From Fen-1258 sp041658245 (GTDB lineage: Bacteria > Bacteroidota > Ignavibacteria > Ignavibacteriales > Melioribacteraceae): a DNA stretch of 64,000 bases. The notes below the pieces were generated by a model. That model saw only the letters and a list, made by a program, of their open reading frames with translations. It was not told where the DNA came from and did no database searches. The position numbers were made by a program, and so were the translations under genes. The DNA lies in contig JBBAAM010000011.1 in the NCBI GenBank assembly GCA_041658245.1, forward strand, positions 1 to 64,000, written 5' to 3'. Positions 16,828 to 24,479 of the stretch are shown one piece after another (positions within the stretch are counted from its first letter, which is position 1; the number at the start of each line of letters is the position of its first letter).

Positions 16828-18687
16828 ATGATTTCTTTTAAGCAGCTCTATCAAGAAATAAAAACACGTAAACTTCGTAAAACACTAATAATTTATATCA
16901 GTTCCGGGATTACTGTACTTGGTGTTGTTAACCTTTTTTCTGGCGTTTATCACCTTCCTATGATTCTATTTGATTGTATTCTAACTGTAATTATCTGTGG
17001 AATTCCCTCCGCAATCGTATTTGCATGGCATCATAATTTAGAAGGTAAACAGAAGATTCAGAAGAAAGAAATAGTCCTTTATTCTATTTCACTGCTCATT
17101 GCTGTTGTTATCATTGTATGGATAACGGGTCTAGGCGGTGTACGACTTCTTCCCAGCGATGCAAAAACTATTGCAGTGCTTCCGTTCAAAAATCTTAGCG
17201 ACAATAAAGAAGATGAATACTTCAGCGATGGTATAATGGAGGATATTCTTACACAGCTTTCAAAAATTAGTGATCTTAGGATAATTTCGCGCACGTCTAT
17301 GATGCAATACAAAAATACAAAGAAAAACTTACGTCAAATTGGCGAAGAACTTAACGTTGCAACAATTCTGGAAGGAAGCGTCCGCCGCGCAGGAGGCAGA
17401 GTAAGAATTGTAGGACAGCTAATCAATGCAAGGAAGGATGAACATATCTGGGCTGAAACATACGACCGTGAACTGAAAGATGTTTTTGCAATTCAGACTG
17501 AAGTAGCAAAAAATATTGCAGCATCTTTACAAGCTATTCTCTCGCCAAAAGAACTCGAGCAAATTGAGAATAAAAGCACGGTTAATTTAGATGCATATAC
17601 ATTCTATCTCAGAGGCCGTGATTATTTTTATCGTTATACAAAACAGGACAATGAAAAAGCAATCGAGCTTTTTAGAAATGCTCTTAAGCTCGATCCAAAT
17701 TATGCTTTAGCATATGCTGGTTTGGCAGGCGCTTATGGCAGAAAAAAATATTATGACTCATCCCAAGAATGGATTGACTCAGCTTTAACACTCAGCAGCA
17801 AAGCAATTTCAATTAACCCGAATCTTGCAGAAGGATACAAAGCATTGGGCGATGTATATACAAGTAAGGGAAATAATCCAGCGGCATTAACTCAATATAT
17901 TAAAGCTGTTGAACTCAATCCTAATTATGGAGCTGCTATTGCAAACGTCGGATATATATACTATCAATATGGTTTATTTGATGAAGCGTTGAAATGGACG
18001 AAGAAAGCGGTGATTACAGATCCTGGATTTGCCCGGTATTCTTCAAACATGGGAGTACAATATTTCAGTTTAGGTTATGATAGTCTTGCAGCTATCTGGC
18101 TGAATAAAGCGCTAATACTTCAACCTGAATTCTTTTTCCCAAATATTATTTTAACTTATATTGATTTATACACAAACCGCTTTGATGAGGCACGTGCACG
18201 TATTAATAAATTACTCTCTAATTATTCGGACGTTCCCGCTGTATATGAAACAGTAGGAGATATCGAACTAATAGCAGGCAATTATAAATTAGCAAAACAA
18301 TATTATGAAAAAGTGGCAGAGCTTACTTCATTAATGAGTGCAGCAGGTATTAAGCTCTCATATGTACTTATAAAATTAAACCAGCGTGCCGAAGCCCAAA
18401 AAATACTTAGTAGTTATCTTACTGCTGATACAGAAGATCCGAATCAATATTCTGAAGGAACTATAACTTATTATACAGCAGCGGCATATTGTGTAGTTGG
18501 AAAGAATCAAATGGCACTTAAATTTCTTCAAAGGTCGCTTGAACTCGGATTTCGGGAATACCGTTGGGCTTTAATAGATCCTTTGATGAACTCTCTTCAA
18601 AATGATGAAAAATACAAATCACTAATAAATACACTTAAATCTACAATCGCTACAATGCGCAATCGTGTAAAAGCAGAGAACTTATAG
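16828..18687 (+). CDS. Membrane-anchored TolB-like/TPR protein
   Basis: A 619-residue protein. Two or three hydrophobic helices at about 20-68 and 84-103 precede a segment (about 113-235) of the type seen between cyclase or regulatory domains and TPR repeats: IAVLPFKNLS, DGIMEDILTQLSKI, ILEGSVRRAGGRVRI, HIWAETYDRELKDVF. Several TPR units follow from about residue 250 (ALAYAGLAGAYG, AEGYKALGDVY, AAIANVGYIYYQYG). In related proteins the N-terminus carries a winged-helix or kinase domain; here only membrane helices are found. A role as an envelope scaffold is inference. Confidence 0.8.
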   Translation: MISFKQLYQEIKTRKLRKTLIIYISSGITVLGVVNLFSGVYHLPMILFDCILTVIICGIPSAIVFAWHHNLEGKQKIQKKEIVLYSISLLIAVVIIVWITGLGGVRLLPSDAKTIAVLPFKNLSDNKEDEYFSDGIMEDILTQLSKISDLRIISRTSMMQYKNTKKNLRQIGEELNVATILEGSVRRAGGRVRIVGQLINARKDEHIWAETYDRELKDVFAIQTEVAKNIAASLQAILSPKELEQIENKSTVNLDAYTFYLRGRDYFYRYTKQDNEKAIELFRNALKLDPNYALAYAGLAGAYGRKKYYDSSQEWIDSALTLSSKAISINPNLAEGYKALGDVYTSKGNNPAALTQYIKAVELNPNYGAAIANVGYIYYQYGLFDEALKWTKKAVITDPGFARYSSNMGVQYFSLGYDSLAAIWLNKALILQPEFFFPNIILTYIDLYTNRFDEARARINKLLSNYSDVPAVYETVGDIELIAGNYKLAKQYYEKVAELTSLMSAAGIKLSYVLIKLNQRAEAQKILSSYLTADTEDPNQYSEGTITYYTAAAYCVVGKNQMALKFLQRSLELGFREYRWALIDPLMNSLQNDEKYKSLINTLKSTIATMRNRVKAENL

Positions 18688-18825
18688 ACAATACTTTTCT
18701 CAAAGAAATAATTTACTCTTTCAATCATTAACAAAAACCCTTTAGTATACATATATATGTCTCCGGTTCTTAACTCCAATCGAAAAATTTATTTATTATA
18801 TTTCTACCATAATATTGAGTGGAGA

Positions 18826-19236
18826 ATGCAAATAGAATATAAAATAGAAAATGAATTAAGTGTTGATGAATTTATTGGTTGTCTTATTGATTCAACACTT
18901 GGTGAGCGGCGTCCGGTTGATAACCGTGAACGAATTTCTAAAATGTTAAAGAACACAAATTTGATTGTTACCGCACGTGATAATGGTTTACTAGTTGGTG
19001 TTTCCCGATCGCTTACGGATTTTTCTTACTGCACTTATCTTTCCGATTTAGCTGTTAGAAAGAATTATCAAAAACTTGGAATCGGTAAAGAGTTAATAAA
19101 GCGGACAAAACTTGAGTGCGGAGAAGCCAAAATAATTCTTCTTGCAGCGCCTGCCGCCATCGAATATTACCCGAAGATTGGAATGACTAATCATAACCAT
19201 TGCTATTTATTAAATGATATCAATGAGCTGAAATGA
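18826..19236 (+). CDS. GNAT-family N-acetyltransferase
   Basis: About 136 residues with the GNAT core: the strand-turn LSDLAVRKNYQKLGIGKELI carries the acetyl-CoA-binding Q/R-x-x-G-x-G/A pattern (QKLGIG). A C-terminal A-A-x-E-Y-Y-P-K-I-G-M segment is typical of small uncharacterised members. The frame is open from an ATG at 18757, but the ATG at 18826 gives the usual family N-terminus and is preferred. The substrate is unknown. Its end overlaps the next gene by four bases (ATGA), suggesting co-translation. Confidence 0.8.
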   Translation: MQIEYKIENELSVDEFIGCLIDSTLGERRPVDNRERISKMLKNTNLIVTARDNGLLVGVSRSLTDFSYCTYLSDLAVRKNYQKLGIGKELIKRTKLECGEAKIILLAAPAAIEYYPKIGMTNHNHCYLLNDINELK

Positions 19237-20108
19237 AATCTAAACTTGCACTGCTACTCAGATTTATATTAGGAGCTGTATTTCTTTTCTCAGCTTATAC
19301 AAAATTTATTTCGCCCGGTTTAACAGAAATAATTTTAGTTGATCATGGAATTGTTTCCGCACGCGAGACTGCTGCAATAATTGTTCGTGTGTTAATTGGT
19401 TTTGAATTTGCGCTCGGGCTTTTATTTTTTCAACCATTCTCCTTAAAAAGAATTGTAATTCCCATTTCGTTTCTATTTCTCATTTCATTCACTGGTTATC
19501 TTGTCTATACAGGTTTTATTTTGAAAGATGCACAGAACTGTGGATGCTTTGGCGAAATGATAAAAATGTCTCCGCTTGAATCAATTGTGAAAAATATTAT
19601 TATGATAGTCGTTCTGATTTTACTTTTCAAATTTACGAACGAGAAGAAAAAATATTTTGTGGCACCAACGGTGGTTGTTCTTTGTGTAGCTTCGGTTTTT
19701 GTATTTCTTCCGGTTAATTCTCAGAAAGAATTTAAGTTTGCCAATTATACGAACTTTGAAGGAGAAGGAAGGGTTGATCTTTCAGTTGGAGAAAAACTGT
19801 TAGTAATATTAAATTTAGAATGCGATCACTGTCAAACTCTTGCGAAAGAATTATCCGAAATAAAAAATCAAACTAACAAACTTCCTAAGTTATACGCTCT
19901 TCTTTTTAAAGAGGGAAATGTTACCGTTGATTCATTTAAGACGATGACCAAATTTAATTTTCCTTATCACATGATCAGTATGAATGAGTTTTTAAATTTT
20001 ATCGGGCAGTCTCCACCGAGAATATATTGGTTAAAAGACGGAAAGGTAAAAGGAATTTGGGATAAGGATTTTCAAAAGAAGATATTGCAAAACTTTCCGG
20101 AAAGATAA
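19233..20108 (+). CDS. MauE/DoxX-like membrane protein with thioredoxin-like C-terminal domain
   Basis: A 291-residue protein. The first about 160 residues form four or five helices with the MauE signature, including the loop N-C103-G-C105-F-G after the third helix. The C-terminal part (about 175-291) looks like a thioredoxin-fold domain with C197-x2-C200 (ECDHC). MauE-type proteins are thought to move reducing or oxidising equivalents across the membrane to periplasmic thiol proteins, like a short DsbB/VKOR analogue. The fusion of the membrane loop cysteines with a thioredoxin CxxC fits one relay polypeptide. Substrates are not evident. Confidence 0.82.
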   Translation: MKSKLALLLRFILGAVFLFSAYTKFISPGLTEIILVDHGIVSARETAAIIVRVLIGFEFALGLLFFQPFSLKRIVIPISFLFLISFTGYLVYTGFILKDAQNCGCFGEMIKMSPLESIVKNIIMIVVLILLFKFTNEKKKYFVAPTVVVLCVASVFVFLPVNSQKEFKFANYTNFEGEGRVDLSVGEKLLVILNLECDHCQTLAKELSEIKNQTNKLPKLYALLFKEGNVTVDSFKTMTKFNFPYHMISMNEFLNFIGQSPPRIYWLKDGKVKGIWDKDFQKKILQNFPER

Positions 20109-20127
20109 TAACCACCTTTAGAAAGTT

Positions 20128-20700
20128 CTAATGATTTAACCAGTTGTTAATAATTTGCTTTCCGTGTTTAGTCATAATTGACTCCGGATGGAATTGTAGA
20201 CCTTTCACATCATATTCAATATGTGAGAGAGACATGATAACATCATCTTTGCTGATCGAGGTGATCTTTAAGCAATCCGGAAAATTATTTTTAGAAACAG
20301 CCCATGAGTGGTACAATCCACCATCAAAATTTTGCGGAATACTATTGAACAAGTAATCACCCGAATCAATTACTTCTACATTAGTTGAAATGCCGTGGCA
20401 GACATCTGAAAAATTATAAAGGTTTCCGCCGAATACCTCAGCTATTGCTTGATGACCCAGACAAACTCCCAAGATGCTTTTTGAAGGAGCGAATTGTTTG
20501 ATGACTTCTTTCACAAGTCCTGCTTGTTCGGGAATTCCGGGTCCAGGTGAAATTAATATTTTTGAAAATTTATCGGTCTCATCTAGGGTAAGTTCATTAT
20601 TCTTAATAATAGTATAATCGTAATGAAATTCTTCAACGATTTGACGTAAATTATAAGTAAAGGAATCTTGATTATCTATTATTAATATTTTGCTATTCAT
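20128..20700 (-). CDS. pabA: Glutamine amidotransferase of aminodeoxychorismate synthase
   Basis: A 190-residue class I glutamine amidotransferase. The catalytic triad is visible as C80 in GVCLGHQA and H171/E173 in HPES. The start MNSKILIIDNQDSFTYNL is classic for PabA/TrpG. It releases ammonia from glutamine for the chorismate-binding partner. Because its divergent neighbours are PabB and a PabC-like lyase and no trp genes are near, the p-aminobenzoate (folate) role is favoured, though a dual TrpG role is possible. Only 12 bases separate its ATG from that of pabB on the other strand. Confidence 0.92.
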   Translation of the reverse strand: MNSKILIIDNQDSFTYNLRQIVEEFHYDYTIIKNNELTLDETDKFSKILISPGPGIPEQAGLVKEVIKQFAPSKSILGVCLGHQAIAEVFGGNLYNFSDVCHGISTNVEVIDSGDYLFNSIPQNFDGGLYHSWAVSKNNFPDCLKITSISKDDVIMSLSHIEYDVKGLQFHPESIMTKHGKQIINNWLNH

Positions 20701-20712
20701 TATCTTTAATAT

Positions 20713-21690
20713 ATGAACATTAATAAATCACTTGCACTAGAAACTATGAATGAATATGGGAAGAATAAAATTCCCTTTCTGTTCATTATTGATTTTGATA
20801 TGCTTGAACCGCAAATCATTAAACTGAATGAAGTAGATCCATCGGAGATTCTCTTCAATATTAACGGGAGAAAAAATTACGAAGTAAAATCATTCCCGCG
20901 CAAGAATATTCAATTTGAAAAATATCCGGTTCCGTTTGAAACTTACAAAAAATCGTTTGACAAAGTATTAAAACAAATTCGAGACGGCAATACCTATCTT
21001 CTCAATTTAACTTTTCCGACCGAGATAAAAACGAACCTAATACTTAAAGAGATTTTTTTGTTAAGTAACGCAAAATATAAATTGTTTTATAAAAACAAAT
21101 TTGTTGTATTCTCACCGGAATCTTTTGTAAGAATAGAAGAAAACACTATTTCATCATATCCTATGAAAGGAACTATAAATAGTTCAATTCCTAATGCTGA
21201 AGAAGTTATTCTTAACGATAAAAAAGAAACAGCAGAACATAATACGATTGTTGATTTAATCAGAAACGATTTAAGTATGATCTCAAGTAATGTACAGGTT
21301 GAGAATTACCGTTATGTGGAAAAAATAGTTACAAATGATAAATCATTATTGCAGGTAAGTTCAAAAATAACTGGAACACTAGAAGAAAATTACAACACTA
21401 AAATAGGCGAAATGATATTTACTTTACTTCCCGCAGGTTCTATTAGCGGTGCCCCAAAGAAAAAAACTGTTGAGATAATAAATGATGTGGAAATATATTC
21501 AAGAGGATACTACACTGGCATTTTGGGATACTATGATGGCTCTGTCCTCGATAGTGCTGTAATGATACGATTCATTGAAAAGGAAGATGAAAAATATTTT
21601 TACAAGAGTGGCGGAGGCATTACATTTTTAAGTGATGCTAAATCTGAATATCAAGAACTATTAGATAAAGTTTATGTCCCGATTGCTTGA
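20713..21690 (+). CDS. pabB: Aminodeoxychorismate synthase component I
   Basis: A 325-residue chorismate-binding enzyme containing the family core motifs S-Y-P-M-K-G-T, DLIRNDLSMI, LLPAGSISGAPKKKTVEII and YYTGILGYYDGSVLDSAVMIRF. It is the short form that keeps the chorismate domain and lacks most of the N-terminal tryptophan-binding region of TrpE, which fits a PabB role. It should convert chorismate and ammonia to 4-amino-4-deoxychorismate. The lyase gene begins 17 bases before its stop, in another frame. Confidence 0.92.
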   Translation: MNINKSLALETMNEYGKNKIPFLFIIDFDMLEPQIIKLNEVDPSEILFNINGRKNYEVKSFPRKNIQFEKYPVPFETYKKSFDKVLKQIRDGNTYLLNLTFPTEIKTNLILKEIFLLSNAKYKLFYKNKFVVFSPESFVRIEENTISSYPMKGTINSSIPNAEEVILNDKKETAEHNTIVDLIRNDLSMISSNVQVENYRYVEKIVTNDKSLLQVSSKITGTLEENYNTKIGEMIFTLLPAGSISGAPKKKTVEIINDVEIYSRGYYTGILGYYDGSVLDSAVMIRFIEKEDEKYFYKSGGGITFLSDAKSEYQELLDKVYVPIA

Positions 21691-22270
21691 AAGTATAAAA
21701 GTATATAACAAGAGATTGTATAATATCGAATACCATAATGTTCGAATGAATAACTCACGTGCTGAACTCTTTAATGCTAAAGAGCAAATAGATCTTAGCA
21801 AAATCATTTTGGTACCAGATGATTTATCAAATGAACTTTATAAGTGCAGGATTATTTATACAGTAGAGATTATTAGCGTTGATTTTCATAAATATAGTAA
21901 GAAGAAAATTAGTTCGTTGCAACTCGTGCGAGATGATGATATTATTTATGCTCATAAATATGAAGACAGAACCGAAATAGAAAAACATCTTTCAGTAGCT
22001 AAAGCAGACGAAATATTAATTATCAAAAATGGATTTGTAACTGATACTAGCTTTTCAAATGTTGTTTTTTTTGACGGAATAAAATATTTCACGCCTTCAT
22101 CACATCTGCTGAAAGGGACTAAGAGAGCAAAGCTTATCGCTGATGGCACTATTCAAGAAGAAGAGATTAGATTAAAGGATATTCAGAAGTTCAAGTTTGT
22201 TCATTTGGTAAATGCTTTATTAGATTTAAAAGAAGAGAATAGAATTCCAATTGAGAAAATTATTTTGTGA
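21674..22270 (+). CDS. pabC: Aminodeoxychorismate lyase-like class IV aminotransferase-fold protein
   Basis: A 198-residue protein of the class IV PLP fold: early Y-N-x-x-Y-H-x-x-R, then D-E-I-L-I-I-K-N-G-F-V-T-D-T-S-F-S-N-V, then PSSHLLKGTKRAKLI and an acidic C-terminal EEIRLKDI. The N-terminal domain is shorter than in full PabC (about 270 residues), as in FCB relatives. Its overlap with pabB strongly supports the role of splitting aminodeoxychorismate into p-aminobenzoate and pyruvate. It is annotated by context as much as by sequence. Confidence 0.82.
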   Translation: MSRLLESIKVYNKRLYNIEYHNVRMNNSRAELFNAKEQIDLSKIILVPDDLSNELYKCRIIYTVEIISVDFHKYSKKKISSLQLVRDDDIIYAHKYEDRTEIEKHLSVAKADEILIIKNGFVTDTSFSNVVFFDGIKYFTPSSHLLKGTKRAKLIADGTIQEEEIRLKDIQKFKFVHLVNALLDLKEENRIPIEKIIL

Positions 22271-22290
22271 GAGATATAAATAATAGAAGT

Positions 22291-22435
22291 GGCTGTTTCA
22301 AAAGTAAATTGAACTATCATTGCGAGCAGCCTGCCCACCGAAGGCAGGTTTACGACGAAGTAATCTCAAATTTATTTTCCCCAAAAGAGATCACCTTGCT
22401 TCGTTAGTGATGACAATTGCTCTTTTGAAACAGCC
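22291..22435. repeat. MITE-like palindromic intergenic element 1
   Basis: A 145-base element between convergent genes, bounded by perfect 14-base inverted arms GGCTGTTTCAAAAG (22291-22304) and CTTTTGAAACAGCC (22422-22435). Inside are the words CATTGCGAGC, CCTGCC..GGCAGG and GAGATCACCTTGCTTCG. The inner word and the CTGT..ACAG arm pattern recur in the element at 40101-40175. It has no ORF. It probably acts as a two-way terminator for pabC and the zinc-ribbon gene. Confidence 0.75.
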
Positions 22436-22453
22436 TCTTGTAGCAATGAAAAA

Positions 22454-23191
22454 CTAAAACTTAATTTTCTTTTCAACATCAGCTGCAACATCTGGCGAGA
22501 CTAATATCCTACCGCATGATTCGCAAGAAAAAAATCTCTTACTTGATTTGATCTCAAGCTGTCTCTGCGGCGGTACCACGTTATGACATCCGGAACACGC
22601 TGCTCTTATAAGTGGAACTACAGCTTTTCCGCCAAGTGCTTTACGGATTCTGCTGTAAGTATTGTAATCTGCTTTCCGGACTTTTACTGCAAGTTTATCG
22701 CGTTTATCTTTTAACCGAGCTTCTTCGCGCTCATTAGCTTTGATGATTTGTTTTAGCTCAGTTTCTTTCTCCTTCAAATCTTTTGAAAGAGTATCGAGCT
22801 GCGGTTCAACTTCATTAATTTCTTTTTTTAATTTCTGAACAAGATCTTCAAGTGCTGAACTTTCCGCTTCAAGTTTTGTAATCTGTTCTTCACTATGATC
22901 AATCTCTTTAGTAAGAGCATCATACTCTTTGTTATTACGTACCTGGTAAAGCTGGGATTTAAACCTTTTAAGATTGGCTTTAATCCGGTCAACATCTTCA
23001 TCATTCTGTTTGCGTTTACTGATAGAGCTTTTCTTTTCAGCTTCTTTAGTTTCAATTTGCTCTTCAATAGTATTGATCTGAAATTTCAGATCATTAACTG
23101 CTGCGGGAAGATCGCCACGCAATTCTTCAAGTTCATCGAGTTGATTATCGATCAGTTGAAGTTCGTATAGAATCGAGAGTTTTTCTATCAA
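22454..23191 (-). CDS. Coiled-coil protein with C-terminal zinc ribbon (CdsZ/zf-RING_7 family)
   Basis: A 245-residue protein. Long heptad-rich coiled coil fills about residues 1-170 with many charged E/K/D residues. A C4 zinc ribbon follows: C-S-G-C-H near 205, then C-E-S-C-G near 230. This arrangement is the C4-type zinc-ribbon family (PF02591) found across bacteria. Its biological role is poorly defined. It lies directly upstream of no obvious partner other than the Nif3-like gene, which ends 10 bases before it on the same strand, so the two are likely one operon with nif3-like first. Confidence 0.88.
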   Translation of the reverse strand: MIEKLSILYELQLIDNQLDELEELRGDLPAAVNDLKFQINTIEEQIETKEAEKKSSISKRKQNDEDVDRIKANLKRFKSQLYQVRNNKEYDALTKEIDHSEEQITKLEAESSALEDLVQKLKKEINEVEPQLDTLSKDLKEKETELKQIIKANEREEARLKDKRDKLAVKVRKADYNTYSRIRKALGGKAVVPLIRAACSGCHNVVPPQRQLEIKSSKRFFSCESCGRILVSPDVAADVEKKIKF

Positions 23192-23201
23192 AGTTGACTC
23201 C

Positions 23202-24314
23202 TTATTGTTTATAAAACTTGACCGGGTTAGTACTACCCGAATATTTTAAAACTTTTATACCGCTGCTTTTTGGAACAAAATTATTAATTACCTGTTGAGC
23301 AGCTTTTAATGAAATAATTTCGGTTTCATAATGACCGGCATCTATCAATAAAATTTTTCTTTCGGCGTCTTGATAAGTATGATATTTTATATCCGCAGTA
23401 ACAAAAGCATCCGCTCCTTCTGAAATAGCTTGTGCCAATAGTTCAGAACCCGATCCGCCGCAGACAGCAACTTTTTTAACTGCTTTTCCTCTTCCTTCAC
23501 AATATTTCAGAGCTTTTGTTTTTAACGATTTTGAAACGAACGATAAAAATTTATTTTCATTCATTCCTTTCTCAAGTTCACCGATTGCCCCGGCACCAAA
23601 ATTCATATTTTTATTTTTAAGAGGATAAATATCATACGCTGGTTCTTCATAAGGATGGTTTTTTAAAATTGCAGAAATTACTTGATTCAATTTCCAAGAA
23701 TCAACTATAACTTCCAGCCGAATTTCATTCACATTCTCAAAATGATTTTTCTTTCCTACTTGAGGATTAGATTTAGCAGTTCCCTTAAATGTTCCTTCTC
23801 CGGAAGATCTAAAGCTACAATTCTCATACTCTCCGATTATTCCTCCGCCTGCCGAAAATATTGCTTCCGAAATTTTATCTAAGCTTGTTGCAGGAATAAA
23901 CGTTACTACTTTGAATTGATTGTTCTCTTCATTTTCTAAAAATCGGATATTTTTCAATTTTAGAGCTTTAGCAAGTTCGAATGATACACCGTCTTTTATG
24001 GAATCAAAGTTTGTGTGAGCAGAATAAACACTGATGTTATGCTTGAACAATTTTTCAATCAGTTTTGCTAAGGAATTATTTTCAGTATCTAAGTTTTTTA
24101 TTGGTTTGAATATGAGAGGGTGGTGAGTAAATATAAAGTTGCAATTTTTTTGAAGGGCTTCTTTTAGGACTTCATCATTAAGCTCAATACAGAGCATGAT
24201 GCTTTTGATTTTTTGCCTCCTTGAGCCAATTTGAAGTCCAACGTTGTCCTTCTCCCAAGCGGCTCCAGGCGGTGCCCAATCATCTAGATATTTTGTCAAA
24301 TCTCCAACTATCAT
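23202..24314 (-). CDS. Nif3-like dinuclear metal-centre protein
   Basis: A 370-residue Nif3/YqfO-type protein. N-terminal DDWAPPGAAWEKDNVGLQIG, FTHHPLIFKP with metal-binding histidines, the insert domain with HPYEEPAYDIY, and the C-terminal VAVCGGSGS with ADIKYHTYQDA and IDAGHYETE complete the metal site. This long form with the central PII-like insert is common in Firmicutes and FCB bacteria. The frame extends to 24335, but that region forms the stem of a terminator, so the ATG at 24314 is chosen. Proposed activities (GTP cyclohydrolase-like or a hydrolase) are unproven. Confidence 0.9.
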   Translation of the reverse strand: MIVGDLTKYLDDWAPPGAAWEKDNVGLQIGSRRQKIKSIMLCIELNDEVLKEALQKNCNFIFTHHPLIFKPIKNLDTENNSLAKLIEKLFKHNISVYSAHTNFDSIKDGVSFELAKALKLKNIRFLENEENNQFKVVTFIPATSLDKISEAIFSAGGGIIGEYENCSFRSSGEGTFKGTAKSNPQVGKKNHFENVNEIRLEVIVDSWKLNQVISAILKNHPYEEPAYDIYPLKNKNMNFGAGAIGELEKGMNENKFLSFVSKSLKTKALKYCEGRGKAVKKVAVCGGSGSELLAQAISEGADAFVTADIKYHTYQDAERKILLIDAGHYETEIISLKAAQQVINNFVPKSSGIKVLKYSGSTNPVKFYKQ

Positions 24315-24315
24315 A

Positions 24316-24353
24316 TATAAAAAAAATGCACTCATGATATTGTGAGTGCATTT
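24316..24353 (-). terminator. Rho-independent terminator downstream of ispG
   Basis: Arms AAATGCACTCA (24324-24334) and TGAGTGCATTT (24343-24353) form an 11-bp stem with an 8-base loop. On the minus strand it is followed by a run of T reaching the Nif3-like ATG at 24314. It ends the ispG transcript and rules out the longer Nif3-like start. Confidence 0.8.
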
Positions 24354-24479
24354 GGTAATCAGAATCCTCTATTTAAAAGTTCTGTGTTCTTTCTTTTGCC
24401 TGATTTGATTAAAAATTTTCTCATATTTGCACACAAAATATACCATAAACGCGTATAAGATTCAAACTAATATATGGTG

